Positions 45,463 to 54,821 of a stretch of 61,867 nt of DNA are shown here, one piece after another. The translations under genes were made by a program, and so were the position numbers. Each line of letters starts with the position of its first letter. The stretch's first letter is position 1. Under the pieces are notes generated by a model. It searched no databases, was not told the origin of the DNA, and saw nothing but the letters and a program-made list of their open reading frames with translations. Source of the stretch: Acidobacteriota bacterium (GTDB lineage Bacteria > Acidobacteriota > Terriglobia > Bryobacterales > Bryobacteraceae); contig JAFDVU010000013.1 of assembly GCA_018268835.1 (NCBI GenBank), positions 1 to 61,867 on the forward strand, read 5' to 3'.

Positions 45463-47604
45463 CTATTGCACGAAGATGTGCTCCTCGTCGCGATCCACCT
45501 GCGCAAACAGCAGCACCTTTTCGTCCGGGGAGAGCGCCAGTCCACCGCCGCCGTACATCGGTGGCTTCGCGAGCACGTAGACGGTGCGGGATGCATCGTG
45601 CGCGAGGTCGAGATACATAATGGCGGCGTCGTCGGTTTCCGGACGCCGCCGGATGTAGTAGATGCCGTTGCGGCCCAGCGCCCAGTTTCCCCAATCGCCG
45701 CGATTCTGGCCACCCACCACCTTGGAGGCCTTCCCCGTGAGAACTCCGTTTTCAATCCGCTGGCGCCAGATGTCGGCGTTGAGCGGATCGGTCCAAAACA
45801 GGTACTTGCCATCCGGCGATTCGGCCGATGCGAATCCGGGAGAAGCGGTCACAGGTACCGGAGCGCCTCCGGCGAGTGCGATTCTCCAGATCCGCATCTC
45901 GCCGGAACGATTGCTGGCGAAATAGATGAAGCGGCCATCGCGGGACCACGACGGCAGTTGGTTCTGATATTGGTCTTCCACAACCGCGCGCACCGGGCCG
46001 CCTTCGATGGACGCCAGATAGACCGAGGCCCTTCCGCTCCGGTGCCATTCGAACAGGATCTGCTTTCCATCCGGCGACCAATGCGGATTGCCTAGCTCCG
46101 CCCCGCCTCCATCGGTCACGCGGATGGCATTCGAACCATCGCTGGCGCACACCCATATTTCAGAGACCCCGGAACGATCGCTCTGGAAAACAATTCGTCC
46201 GTCGCGCGAGAACTCCGGACTCGTGTCGGCCAGTTCGGAGGCGATGAATGGGGTAGGGGGAGTGGATCCGTCGGCATTCACGCGCCAGATATTGATGTCA
46301 TACGTCAGGCGGGAGAATGCGAAGTGCTTTCCATCCCTCGACACGGTCGGATCTCCCGCGTCGATGACCGCTGAGCTCAGACGATGCAGTGGACCGCCGC
46401 CTGGCGGCAACCACCACAAACTGCGGATGCTTCCGGCGCGTCGGGAGGAAACCACCAGCCCGCCGTCGGGAGTGAATGCTTCGCCCGAAATGCCCCGGTT
46501 GTCGAAGGTCAGTCGCTTGGGCGTGCCGCCCGCTACCGGCACTTCGTACAAATCCTCTTCTCCCGATGGCGGTTGCGTGCGGCGAAAAACCACCTTGGAA
46601 GAGTCCGGCGAAAATACCGGCAAGCTGTCTCCGCGCCAACCTTCGGGCGGAATGGTCAGAATCCGTTTCTCGCCGGTGCTCAACGAGATCAGGACGATCG
46701 AAGAATGCCGGCCAGTGACCGCCGGTTCGGCGATGGCGAACCACTTATCATCCGGTGACCAATCCAGCCACGGCGTCGCGCCACGCGCAAATTCCGCCCA
46801 TTTCCGCTCTCGAGCGCCGACCAGCGGACGCGTGAAGATCGCGAAATGATCCGGATCTACGTCGCGCAGAAAGGCGATGTGGCTGCCGTCGTGCGACCAG
46901 GCAGGGCATCGCTCCAGTAGCGCCCCCTGGGTCACGCGAACTGGCGTGGTGGCATCGAGCCTCTGTACGTAGATCCCGGCGTGGACATCCTGCGGCGCCT
47001 TCCAACTGAAGGCCAGAAGGTCGCCCTCCGGTGACAGGCGGGCGTTGGTCTGCACGCCGTGCTCAGTGGTAAACGGCGCAGCGTGGTCCAGCACTGGCGG
47101 GTGTGGCCGCGAACTCAGGAACGCCGTCGCCGCGACCGCCGCGAACCCGCACGCGATCCACACCGCCAGCCGCCCCTTGCGGATACCCCCGGGTACCCGG
47201 GTGTCCGCCGGCAGATCGGCAGTTGGCATGTCGGGAACCTGGGGCCCATCGAGGACCGGTTCGAATATCCCTACATAACTGCCCTTGGGAATCAGAATGC
47301 GCACCTGAGGCGATCGGGAAGAATCCTGATAATACTCGTCGAGCCGCGCCCTGAGGCGCCGCGCTTCGGTGCGGACGATCGGCTCACTCTTCGGGTCGTA
47401 GTCCGGGGACCTGTCGAATACCTCAATCCCGATAACCGACTCCTTGAGACTGTCGCGGTCCCCGGCCAGGGTCCGCTCGACCACGTAGCGCAGAAATCGC
47501 CCCAAGCGTTCGGCACTGGCAAACTCGCGGCTGCCCAGTATCCGCTCCAGTTCGCGTTTCACACTCTCCGGCGACGGAGGAGATGGGGCCGATCCACGAA
47601 TCAC
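45463..47604 (-). CDS. Membrane winged-helix / TolB-like beta-propeller protein
   Basis: The 713-residue protein starts with a DNA-binding-like domain of the acidobacterial winged-helix type (ERLGRFLRYVVERTLAGD, IGIEVFDRSPDYDPKSEPI, RTEARRLRARLDEYY), then a single membrane helix (about 145-167, LAVWIACGFAAVAATAFL). A long PD40/TolB propeller follows, with repeated WSPDDKWFAIA, FSPDSSKVVFRR, FSRDGRIVFQSDRSG and WSPDGKQILFEW blades. A cytoplasmic N terminus and extracytoplasmic sensor are expected, recalling CadC/ToxR-type one-component regulators. It uses GTG (47604), with TATTCT 8 nt upstream. Regulated genes are unknown. Confidence 0.85.
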   Translation of the reverse strand: MIRGSAPSPPSPESVKRELERILGSREFASAERLGRFLRYVVERTLAGDRDSLKESVIGIEVFDRSPDYDPKSEPIVRTEARRLRARLDEYYQDSSRSPQVRILIPKGSYVGIFEPVLDGPQVPDMPTADLPADTRVPGGIRKGRLAVWIACGFAAVAATAFLSSRPHPPVLDHAAPFTTEHGVQTNARLSPEGDLLAFSWKAPQDVHAGIYVQRLDATTPVRVTQGALLERCPAWSHDGSHIAFLRDVDPDHFAIFTRPLVGARERKWAEFARGATPWLDWSPDDKWFAIAEPAVTGRHSSIVLISLSTGEKRILTIPPEGWRGDSLPVFSPDSSKVVFRRTQPPSGEEDLYEVPVAGGTPKRLTFDNRGISGEAFTPDGGLVVSSRRAGSIRSLWWLPPGGGPLHRLSSAVIDAGDPTVSRDGKHFAFSRLTYDINIWRVNADGSTPPTPFIASELADTSPEFSRDGRIVFQSDRSGVSEIWVCASDGSNAIRVTDGGGAELGNPHWSPDGKQILFEWHRSGRASVYLASIEGGPVRAVVEDQYQNQLPSWSRDGRFIYFASNRSGEMRIWRIALAGGAPVPVTASPGFASAESPDGKYLFWTDPLNADIWRQRIENGVLTGKASKVVGGQNRGDWGNWALGRNGIYYIRRRPETDDAAIMYLDLAHDASRTVYVLAKPPMYGGGGLALSPDEKVLLFAQVDRDEEHIFVQ

Positions 47605-47612
47605 AGACGATC

Positions 47613-47618
47613 AGAATA
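47613..47618 (-). promoter_or_regulatory. Putative -10 element (TATTCT) of the winged-helix/TolB gene
   Basis: TATTCT on the minus strand ends 8 nt before the GTG start at 47604; no Shine-Dalgarno is present. Confidence 0.4.
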
Positions 47619-47674
47619 CCACGTGCGATATCACGCCAAAATTACGGAAAAGCACATTTATCAGTGCGGAAATC

Positions 47675-47698
47675 GAGGTAAGGAGCCTTCCTTACCTC
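47675..47698. repeat. Perfect 10-bp inverted repeat in the divergent intergenic region
   Basis: GAGGTAAGGA and TCCTTACCTC flank a GCCT loop, and another half-like AAGGTAAAA follows at 47699-47707. It lies between the divergent winged-helix/TolB and metallophosphoesterase genes, so an operator or a leader hairpin is possible. Confidence 0.55.
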
Positions 47699-47794
47699 AA
47701 GGTAAAACGTCATGCGCACGGCATCCGCTCCCGTCCGATACTTCCTTGCACCGGCGCGCCGCCAGCAAGCTCGGGCGAGGAGGGAACGACTCAC

Positions 47795-50700
47795 ATGCAA
47801 CTGCTCAGAGTTCTGACGGTCGCAGCCGGCGTGGCCGGATTCGCGGCCGCTCAAAGCGGCACCAGTTTCAATACTGTCGAAACGTGGACCGACGCCTTCG
47901 GGAGCTGCGGATCGCCCGGGCTGCGGGCTTGCGCAAGCCTGAACCACAGTTGTGCCACTGCGTCCGGCAATAGCATCCGGATCGACCCCTACACGGCGCA
48001 GGACAATTGCGATCTGGCGTCGCCGTCCTGCACCGCGCTGCCTCTCTGGGCGATCTCAAATGCCAATCCGGATGTCAGCTTCTGGGTGATTACGGACACT
48101 CACCTGCTGAACGGCTACAGTGTGCCCAACTCCGACCACGTGCGGCACGCGTTCAACCTCAACCTGGTGCCGGGCATGGGCTTTAACTGGTCCCAGGCGG
48201 GCGCTGGATTCGACCAGACCCCGCTCGGCGCTCCTACCGTGATTGTGAGCACGGGAGACGATACGAACTATGGTCAGCAGGTCGATCTGGGGGCCTATCG
48301 AATGCTCTATGAAGGTGCGTTGACGAGCGATTCCCTGAACTATATGACCTTGCCGGGGCTGGGCAACCACGATGTGGAGGGGCAGTGCGAGTTCGCCAAC
48401 TGCGGACGCCGCATGTTCGACTACGTGGCCGCCGCGGCGCAGTGCGTGGCCAGTGTCGACCCGGACAGCCATAACTACTCCTGGAATTTCGGCCCGTTTC
48501 ACCTGATCCAACTCAACGAATGGTACGGGAGCACCTCGCTGGGCTCGGACACCGCCACCGGATACTCGCCAACCCACGCCTCGGGGCTGAACTGGCTGAT
48601 CGCCGACCTGGCGGCCAACGCCGTGTCCGGCAGAAAAGTGATTCTCTTCCAACATTTCGGATGGGACTTCTTTTCGATCTATCACAACGATTTCACCGGC
48701 GAAACCGCGCCGTGGTGGACGGCGGCCCAGCGCCAGGAACTGCTCAACATCATCGCTCCCTACGACGTAATCGCGATGTTCAGCGGTCACCAGCATCAGG
48801 CCGCGATGTACTCGGCAAACTACACGGATTCGCAGGGGAACCACAAAGTGCTCGACGACTTCACCGGGGGGACGGGCGGTATCGGCGGCAAGGGCGAGTT
48901 CTACGCCGTGCGCCTGACCAGCAACTTCCTGGATGTGCTGCCTTTCGAATGGAACGATTCGGCGAACGGGACGTTGCCCTATATGACGACGGTGGGAAAT
49001 CTCTCGTACGCGTCCTGGCCGGGCGGCAAGGTCTGGACCGGCGGGGCCGAAGCGGGCACATCTCCCATGCCCGACGGCACGCCCATTTATCCCGGCTTCT
49101 ATAACCCGGTCAACGGCTGCCGGAAGTGGATCGGCGCCCCCCTGCAAAAAGTGCCGTTGAGTGTATCTTTCGACCCGAACAACCCCTACGGCGTGATCAT
49201 CAAGAACAATACCGGAGCGGTGATTAATGGACCATTCGCCTTGCAGATGAGCATTCCCACGGGCGGTAAACTGAATTCCGTCAGCTTCATGGGCACGTGT
49301 TCGCAAGGGCCTGCCTATCAACAGTTCAACTTGACGGAGTTACTGCCAGGACAGAGCGACGAAATTATGTTGACCGTCTCCGGTTACTCCAGTCCGCCCG
49401 CCGGTACTTACAACCTCGCCGATCTTTCGGTGGTCACGCTGGGCAGCGATTCCCTGCTGGAATCCACGGACACAGTCACGGTGGCGGCGGGTTCCGACGC
49501 CAAAGTCAACCTGAGCACCGTCTTCGGAAAGAACATTCCTTTCACGTATCAAGTTAACGGCAGGGGTTACAAGGTCGGGGTGGATGCCACCCAGACGCCC
49601 GCCGTGATGACCATTGGAGTAGACACCGGCACGGCTCAGATCGACAAGAGCGCGACGGTAGCCATTCTGCCCGGCGTCCCCGGGTATGCCGCACTGAAAG
49701 TGAGCATCGCCTTAGGCACGGTTCCCGTCCGGGTCACGTCCAAAACCGGTGATCCCTTTACCGTGGATGGCCAGACCTACGGTTCGGCGCACACTTTCGC
49801 CTGGTATCCGCTCGACCATCATCGGCTCAACGCGAATGTTGTAACTCTCAACGCGGGCACGCAGGACCGGCTGACCCTGTGGTCGGTCACCGGCGCGACG
49901 TTGAGCTCCCCGACCAGTGAGCAACAGGATATCCTCGCGCCCTTCTATGCAACCACCTACACGGCGGCGTTCGCGCGCTACTACCAGGTGAACTCGACCG
50001 TCACCCCGGCGGCAGGCGGCGTTGTCAGCATCCTCCCGCCCAGTAGCGACGGGTTCTACCTGCACGATACGAGCATCACCGTCCAGGCAACACCGAATAC
50101 AGGCTATGTATTCTCGACTTTCCAGGATGTCTACCCGGTGCCCACGGGAAGCTCTTTCAGCGTGAATGTCACCGTGCCGCTCAAGTTCTCGGCCGCGTTC
50201 ACAGCTACCGGGACGTACACCGTGACGACCAATCTGGGTGCCGCCGGCTCGGAACTCGTGGACGGCGTCACCTATGCGGGGCCGGCGTCGCTCACATGGA
50301 CCAGCGGGACCTCGCATACATTCTCCGTACCCGCGATGATCACCCCCGCTCCCGGGGTCCGGGACGTCTTCACCGGTTGGTCGGATGGATCCTCCGCCAC
50401 CAGTCGCACCGTCACCGCCGGGGCTACCTTTAACTTCGTAGCCAACTACCAGCTTCAATATCAGGTGACCACGGCGGTGAGTCCCACCGGCGGCGGCACG
50501 CTTACGGGTGCGGGCTGGTACAACAGCGGCTCGCCGGCAACGCTACAGGCGACGGCCGCGAACGGATTCACGTTCTCGGGTTTCTCGGGCGGCCTGAGCG
50601 GGTCGGGCGACCCGCAGACCGTCGCCGTGAACAAACCCGCTAACGTGGTGGCGAACTTCCAGCCGGGGACTGCGATTCTGTACGCGAGCGCGGGCCCTCG

Positions 50701-50995
50701 AAATGATAGCGATCCCAACATCAGTAACTTCACTTTCGTCCTCACGAACACCGGTGCCGGCGCGGCAGCCAACGCGCAGATCGATTCGGTGGCGGCAAGA
50801 ACGGTTTTGGGTTCCGGCAGTGTCACCTTCAATTCATGGCCGCTGCCTTTCGGAACCATCGTTCCCGGACAGGCTGCTTCCCAAACCATATCCTTTAACT
50901 GGCCCAGCACCGCGAAACGAGTAGGGTTCACCGTATCCTTCTCTGCCAACGGCGGCGCTTATCACGGCCAAACCACGTTCTACGTAATCCGGTAA
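47795..50995 (+). CDS. Secreted metallophosphoesterase with C-terminal beta-repeat domains
   Basis: The 1066-residue exported protein has a signal peptide (MQLLRVLTVAAGVAGFAAA) and all calcineurin-like metallophosphoesterase motifs: Asp101-x-His103 (VITDTHL), Gly154-Asp155 (STGDD), GNHD (Asn191, His192), His287 in QHFGWD and GHQH (His332, His334). A beta-sandwich follows, then three InlB/Big-like repeats (about residues 727-965) with FSTFQDVYP, VFTGWSDGSSAT and FSGFSGGLSGSG. A further beta domain ends the chain. GAGGAGGGA before the ATG is a good Shine-Dalgarno. Its role is unknown; such repeats usually mediate surface attachment. The PEP-CTERM gene 18 bp downstream probably shares its transcript. 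Confidence 0.9.
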   Translation: MQLLRVLTVAAGVAGFAAAQSGTSFNTVETWTDAFGSCGSPGLRACASLNHSCATASGNSIRIDPYTAQDNCDLASPSCTALPLWAISNANPDVSFWVITDTHLLNGYSVPNSDHVRHAFNLNLVPGMGFNWSQAGAGFDQTPLGAPTVIVSTGDDTNYGQQVDLGAYRMLYEGALTSDSLNYMTLPGLGNHDVEGQCEFANCGRRMFDYVAAAAQCVASVDPDSHNYSWNFGPFHLIQLNEWYGSTSLGSDTATGYSPTHASGLNWLIADLAANAVSGRKVILFQHFGWDFFSIYHNDFTGETAPWWTAAQRQELLNIIAPYDVIAMFSGHQHQAAMYSANYTDSQGNHKVLDDFTGGTGGIGGKGEFYAVRLTSNFLDVLPFEWNDSANGTLPYMTTVGNLSYASWPGGKVWTGGAEAGTSPMPDGTPIYPGFYNPVNGCRKWIGAPLQKVPLSVSFDPNNPYGVIIKNNTGAVINGPFALQMSIPTGGKLNSVSFMGTCSQGPAYQQFNLTELLPGQSDEIMLTVSGYSSPPAGTYNLADLSVVTLGSDSLLESTDTVTVAAGSDAKVNLSTVFGKNIPFTYQVNGRGYKVGVDATQTPAVMTIGVDTGTAQIDKSATVAILPGVPGYAALKVSIALGTVPVRVTSKTGDPFTVDGQTYGSAHTFAWYPLDHHRLNANVVTLNAGTQDRLTLWSVTGATLSSPTSEQQDILAPFYATTYTAAFARYYQVNSTVTPAAGGVVSILPPSSDGFYLHDTSITVQATPNTGYVFSTFQDVYPVPTGSSFSVNVTVPLKFSAAFTATGTYTVTTNLGAAGSELVDGVTYAGPASLTWTSGTSHTFSVPAMITPAPGVRDVFTGWSDGSSATSRTVTAGATFNFVANYQLQYQVTTAVSPTGGGTLTGAGWYNSGSPATLQATAANGFTFSGFSGGLSGSGDPQTVAVNKPANVVANFQPGTAILYASAGPRNDSDPNISNFTFVLTNTGAGAAANAQIDSVAARTVLGSGSVTFNSWPLPFGTIVPGQAASQTISFNWPSTAKRVGFTVSFSANGGAYHGQTTFYVIR

Positions 50996-51013
50996 CGGAG
51001 AAGGGAATTCAAA

Positions 51014-51601
51014 ATGCGAACCATCACGATGTTGTGCCTCACTCTTCTGGCTGCGCTGACCCCGTTACGGGCGGCGACCATCACCCTCGACCCATCGTCC
51101 GGAGACATCATCGCGCTTCCTGGAGTGCCCAGCGGCTGGGGATTCACAGTGACCAATGATAGTTCCGTCGATACCATCTCCTTTACGGGATCGGTCCTGG
51201 TCAACGAAACCAACCCCGGTCTCGGGCTTTACATTGACCTGATCGGTCCGCAAGGTGGGCCGGCGGCGGACGCGACGCTTTGGCCGCTCGGCACATGGAC
51301 CGAAGGGTTTTCAGACGCTCTTCAGGCGGGAATCGGAAAGTTCGTCGTCGATCCCAGTGCGCCGATCGGCGCACAGGACTCGGGACTCATTCGGGTGCAG
51401 TGGGACGAATGGGCTGGAGCCCCGGCGACCTGCAATTGTTCACCCGCGCAGTTCAGTGCCGACCTGCCCTTCCAGGTAACAGTCGGCAGCGTACCCGAGC
51501 CGGAATCGATCTGGATGGTCGCTTTAGGCGGCTCGTTGCTGGTCATTCGGCTGCGGCGGAAGGAGGGGCGCTCACGAATGTGCGGAGTACAGTCCGAGTA
51601 A
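51014..51601 (+). CDS. PEP-CTERM sorting-domain protein
   Basis: The 195-residue exported protein has a signal peptide (MRTITMLCLTLLAALTPLRA), a beta-rich extracellular region with a Cys pair (TCNCSP) and a C-terminal sorting signal: the VPEPES motif, a single hydrophobic helix (IWMVALGGSLLVI) and a basic tail (RLRRKEGR). Such proteins are processed by exosortase for surface or exopolysaccharide association. No exosortase gene lies in the window. It follows the metallophosphoesterase gene by 18 bp, so it may be its co-exported partner. Confidence 0.88.
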   Translation: MRTITMLCLTLLAALTPLRAATITLDPSSGDIIALPGVPSGWGFTVTNDSSVDTISFTGSVLVNETNPGLGLYIDLIGPQGGPAADATLWPLGTWTEGFSDALQAGIGKFVVDPSAPIGAQDSGLIRVQWDEWAGAPATCNCSPAQFSADLPFQVTVGSVPEPESIWMVALGGSLLVIRLRRKEGRSRMCGVQSE

Positions 51602-51717
51602 AGAGCGCCCAGGACTCCTGTCTCATGCAGACATGAGCCTGAACGATGGATTGGATTCTCACGCAAGATGAGCCTGAAGTATCGCGGTCCTCAAGCACTT
51701 GGTCTCCTCTCTCCGCG

Positions 51718-53262
51718 TCACGTCCGGAAATCGTTGGGGCGGAGTCCGCTTCCCCTCCCGGGGGATTCCAGGATCACGCCGTTGCGCAAAACCAGGTGCA
51801 GTCCGTCCGGCGGGATATCCGGCGACTTGTAAGTAGCGCGACTACCGATCCGTTCGGGTTCGAAGACCGTGACATCGGCATGGTAGCCCGGCCGTAGCAG
51901 ACCACGCTCCTTCAGGCCGAAGCGCGCGGCGGGACGGCCGGTGATCTTGTGGACCGCCTCGGGCAGGGTGAGCCAGCGCTTTTCGCGGCAGACGGTCTCC
52001 AGGAAGCACGGGAACGTGCCGTGCAGCCTGGGGTGCGGTTTGCCGCGAACGAACAACCCGTCGCTGATGACGATGGAGAGAGGATGGGTCAGCGTCGCCC
52101 GCAGGTTTTCAGGACTCTGATTGAAGGTGATTACGGTGGCGGAACCGCGCTCCTCCTCGACCAGGTCCACGAGCGTTTCCCACGGTTGGCGTCCGCGCGC
52201 TTCGGCGATTGCCTCAAGGCTCAAGCCGGTCAGATGCCGGTTGGCGTCCGTGGCGAAGGCGGTGACGATCACGCCGGACCACGGCACCACCACGTTGCGG
52301 CGGGATTCCTCGGCGATGCGGGTGCGCTCGGCGCCGGCGAGGCGCACCATCATGGCGTCCACGCCGCCATCGAGGGCCCACTGCGGCAGTAACTGCGTCA
52401 AATTGGTGTTACCGGCCAGGTAGGGGTAACAATCGAACGCGACATCGACGCCTTCCTCCAGAGCCCGCTCGATGAGTTCCAGTGCGGGTTCCTGCAAGGG
52501 CCACTGCTCGGGGCCGACCGCCTGCAAATGGGAGATCTGAAGCCGGCATCCGGCGGCGCGGGCGAGGTCGATCTGCTCCCGGATCGCATCCAGCAGGCCG
52601 CGGGAGTAGCTGCGCATGTGGGTCGCGTAAATCGCTCCCTGTCGGGCGACAATGCGGCAGAGCCTCTCGAGTTCCTCCGGCGGGGCACACGATCCGGGAG
52701 CGTACATCAGGCCCGTGGAGAAGCCGATGGCGCCGGCCGAGAGCGAGTCTTCGAGCAACCCCTCTATGCGATCCATCTCGGTCGCGGTGAGCGGCCGCTG
52801 CGCCAGTCCGGCGACGGCGACCCGCAAGCTGCCGTGGCCGGCCATCGCGTAGACATTCGCTGCCGGCGCCGCTTCGGCGGCCGCGAGATACTCGGCTGCG
52901 TTGGACCACCCCCAGTGCTCGCCACCACACAGGATGCCGTTGGCAAACTGGTGCAGTTCGCGCGCATCGGCGGTGGGGAACGGGGAAAAGCCGCAGTTGC
53001 CGACCACTTCCGAGGTCACTCCCTGGAGGGTCTTCTCGCGGCGGCCTTCGAGTACCTGCAAATCCGAGTGGCTGTGCGCGTCGATGAAGCCGGGCGCGGC
53101 GGCCATGCCGGAACAATCGACCGACGGTACGTCCGCCGGCGCATCCACCGCGCCGACCTGCGCGATCCGGCCGTCTTCCACCAGGACTCCGCCGTGGAAA
53201 GGCGGCGCGCCGGTGCCGTCGACGATCAGAGCGTTTTTCAGGAGTAGTCGTTCACGAGGCAT
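51718..53262 (-). CDS. N-acyl-D-amino-acid deacylase (D-aminoacylase) / amidohydrolase
   Basis: The 514-residue enzyme belongs to the amidohydrolase superfamily. Metal site evidence is the HxH in [13 protein letters not shown] (His63, His65), the metal-bridging Cys in [12 protein letters not shown] (Cys90) characteristic of D-aminoacylases, the [10 protein letters not shown] and QISHLQAVG blocks with further metal ligands, and FATDAN near the end of the barrel. It removes the acyl group from N-acyl-D-amino acids in the cytoplasm. The start overlaps the end of a chimeric relic carrying an MFS-transporter tail, suggesting it once followed its own transporter. Confidence 0.9.
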   Translation of the reverse strand: MPRERLLLKNALIVDGTGAPPFHGGVLVEDGRIAQVGAVDAPADVPSVDCSGMAAAPGFIDAHSHSDLQVLEGRREKTLQGVTSEVVGNCGFSPFPTADARELHQFANGILCGGEHWGWSNAAEYLAAAEAAPAANVYAMAGHGSLRVAVAGLAQRPLTATEMDRIEGLLEDSLSAGAIGFSTGLMYAPGSCAPPEELERLCRIVARQGAIYATHMRSYSRGLLDAIREQIDLARAAGCRLQISHLQAVGPEQWPLQEPALELIERALEEGVDVAFDCYPYLAGNTNLTQLLPQWALDGGVDAMMVRLAGAERTRIAEESRRNVVVPWSGVIVTAFATDANRHLTGLSLEAIAEARGRQPWETLVDLVEEERGSATVITFNQSPENLRATLTHPLSIVISDGLFVRGKPHPRLHGTFPCFLETVCREKRWLTLPEAVHKITGRPAARFGLKERGLLRPGYHADVTVFEPERIGSRATYKSPDIPPDGLHLVLRNGVILESPGRGSGLRPNDFRT

Positions 53263-53458
53263 GAGACACCTGTTCGAGTCCGCGGCCGGCGTCCACCCGC
53301 AGCCAGAGCAGGACTCCGGCGAGGTTCAGGACCGCGGCGATGTAGAGCGTAAGATCCCAATTGCCCGTCCGCTGCAGGAAGGCTTCCCGCTCCGCCACCG
53401 GGCGATCGCACGCCCCATGGAACACCACCTCGATCCGCCGCAGCCTCTCCGGACTCAT
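53252..53458 (-). pseudogene. Chimeric relic: Ser/Thr kinase N terminus fused to MFS transporter C terminus
   Basis: This 68-residue frame has two recognisable halves. Residues 1-31 ([19 protein letters not shown], then [11 protein letters not shown]) match the N-terminal leader typical of acidobacterial Ser/Thr protein kinases. The remainder ([20 protein letters not shown], then [10 protein letters not shown]) matches the last helix and tail of ACS-type MFS transporters. A deletion joining the two genes in frame is the simplest explanation. The MFS tail still overlaps the start of the D-aminoacylase gene, as expected in a transporter-deacylase operon. A TATGAT hexamer lies 15 nt upstream of the ATG. 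It is probably non-functional, but could be translated. Confidence 0.65.
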
Positions 53459-53615
53459 GAATGGATTCTCATCATCATACTGCGGTCCGGCTCAGTTCGT
53501 GGCGCCGGCGCTGGCGAAGCGGCCGCGTGGCCGGTGTGCCCACCAATCCCGGGCTCGAGCAATGGATCGCCTGCGCCCCCGCGGATCCGGCCGTCCGCGC
53601 CGGGAGCGGCCAGCC

Positions 53616-53621
53616 TATAAT
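53616..53621 (+). promoter_or_regulatory. Consensus -10 element (TATAAT) of the paralogue operon
   Basis: TATAAT ends 10 nt before the ATG at 53632, so transcription would start about at or just before the start codon. No convincing -35 or Shine-Dalgarno is visible. Confidence 0.55.
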
Positions 53622-53631
53622 CGTGATTGCC

Positions 53632-54819
53632 ATGCGGCCTAAACTGGCGGCGGTTGTCACCACCTATTTCAAGTATTCGCACGCGCAGCATATCGTCGAT
53701 CGCTTTCTGGACGGTTACGGCTGGAACGGCGCCCATCACTATCCTCCGATGGATCTGGTCTCCCTCTACGTCGACCAGGTGGGCCCCAACGACCTCAGCC
53801 GCGAACGCGCCGCCCGCCACCCGGGGATGAAGATCTTCCCCTCGATTGCGGACGCGCTGACGCTCGGGACCGGGCGCCTTGCCGTGGATGGCGTGGTGCT
53901 GGTCGGCGAGCACGGCAACTACCCGCGCAACGAGAAGGGCCAGACGCAATACCCCCGCTTCCAGTTCTTCGAGCAGATCGTGAAGGTGTACCGCGACTCC
54001 GGCCGCGCGGTTCCACTGTTCAGCGACAAGCACCTTTCCTGGAACTGGGAATGGGCGCGGCGCATGTACGATACGGCGCGCGAGATGAAGTTTCCGTTTC
54101 TGGCCGGGTCCAGCCTGCCGGTGACGTGGCGGACACCCTCGGTCGAGATGCCGCCCGATGCGCGAGTGAGCGAGGCGCTCTGCGTCGGCTACGGCGGCGT
54201 GGACAGCTATGACTTCCACGGCCTGGAAACCATTCAGTGCATGGTGGAGCGCCGCCGCGGCGGCGAAACCGGGTGCTCGTGGCTCCAGGCGTACCGCGGC
54301 GAAAAGTTTTGGGATGCGCTGCGGGAAGGTGTGTGGCCGCGGCCGCTCATGGATGCCGCGCTCACCCGCAGCCACACCCTCACCCCGGCGCGGCCAGGCT
54401 TCACCCACATCTTCCCCTCCACGGAAGACTTGCGCCGCCTGGTGCGCGACCCGGTGGCCTACCGGTATGAACATACCGGCGGCCTGAAGTGCACCATGCT
54501 GCTCATGAACGGACTGGTGCGCGATTTCAACTTCGCCGCGTATGTAAACGGCTCCCGCGAACCGTGGTCCACGCAGATGTATCTGCCCATGCCGGACGGC
54601 CGCACCACGCTGGCGGACTTTTTCAGCCCTCTGGTGAACCACATGGAGACCATGTTTCTGACCGGGCGCGCTCCCTACCCGGTGGAGCGGACGCTGCTGA
54701 CCACCGGGCTGACGGCTGCCGGCGTGGAGAGCCTCTATCGCGGGCAGGCGCGGGTTGAGACGCCCCACCTGGCGATCGCCTACCGCGCGCCACGGGAATC
54801 GACATTCTGGAGAACGTGA
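53632..54819 (+). CDS. Unknown-function protein, first of two tandem paralogues (Gfo/Idh/MocA-like fold suspected)
   Basis: I do not recognise a named family. The 395-residue cytoplasmic protein has VDGVVLVGEHGNYPRNEKGQ, AVPLFSDKHLSWNWEWARRM and FPFLAGSSLPVTWR, whose arrangement resembles the DAV/EKPL/A-E region of Gfo/Idh/MocA oxidoreductases. The N-terminal strand (KLAAVVTTYFKYSHAQHIVD) however lacks GxGxxG. Conserved His and Glu positions (FHGLETIQCMVERRRGGETG, PHLAIAYRAPRES) are shared with the next gene. The ATG at 53632 follows a TATAAT; earlier in-frame residues have no homology signal. Its stop lies 2 bp before the second paralogue's ATG. Function unknown; possibly acts with the creatininase and transporter that follow. 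Confidence 0.75.
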   Translation: MRPKLAAVVTTYFKYSHAQHIVDRFLDGYGWNGAHHYPPMDLVSLYVDQVGPNDLSRERAARHPGMKIFPSIADALTLGTGRLAVDGVVLVGEHGNYPRNEKGQTQYPRFQFFEQIVKVYRDSGRAVPLFSDKHLSWNWEWARRMYDTAREMKFPFLAGSSLPVTWRTPSVEMPPDARVSEALCVGYGGVDSYDFHGLETIQCMVERRRGGETGCSWLQAYRGEKFWDALREGVWPRPLMDAALTRSHTLTPARPGFTHIFPSTEDLRRLVRDPVAYRYEHTGGLKCTMLLMNGLVRDFNFAAYVNGSREPWSTQMYLPMPDGRTTLADFFSPLVNHMETMFLTGRAPYPVERTLLTTGLTAAGVESLYRGQARVETPHLAIAYRAPRESTFWRT

Positions 54820-54821
54820 AC

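Noticed and set aside
51622..51637. CTCATG-CAGA-CATGAG hairpin after the PEP-CTERM gene
   Set aside because: A 6-bp AT/GC stem without a T tract is too weak to call a terminator; it is noted only as a possible one.
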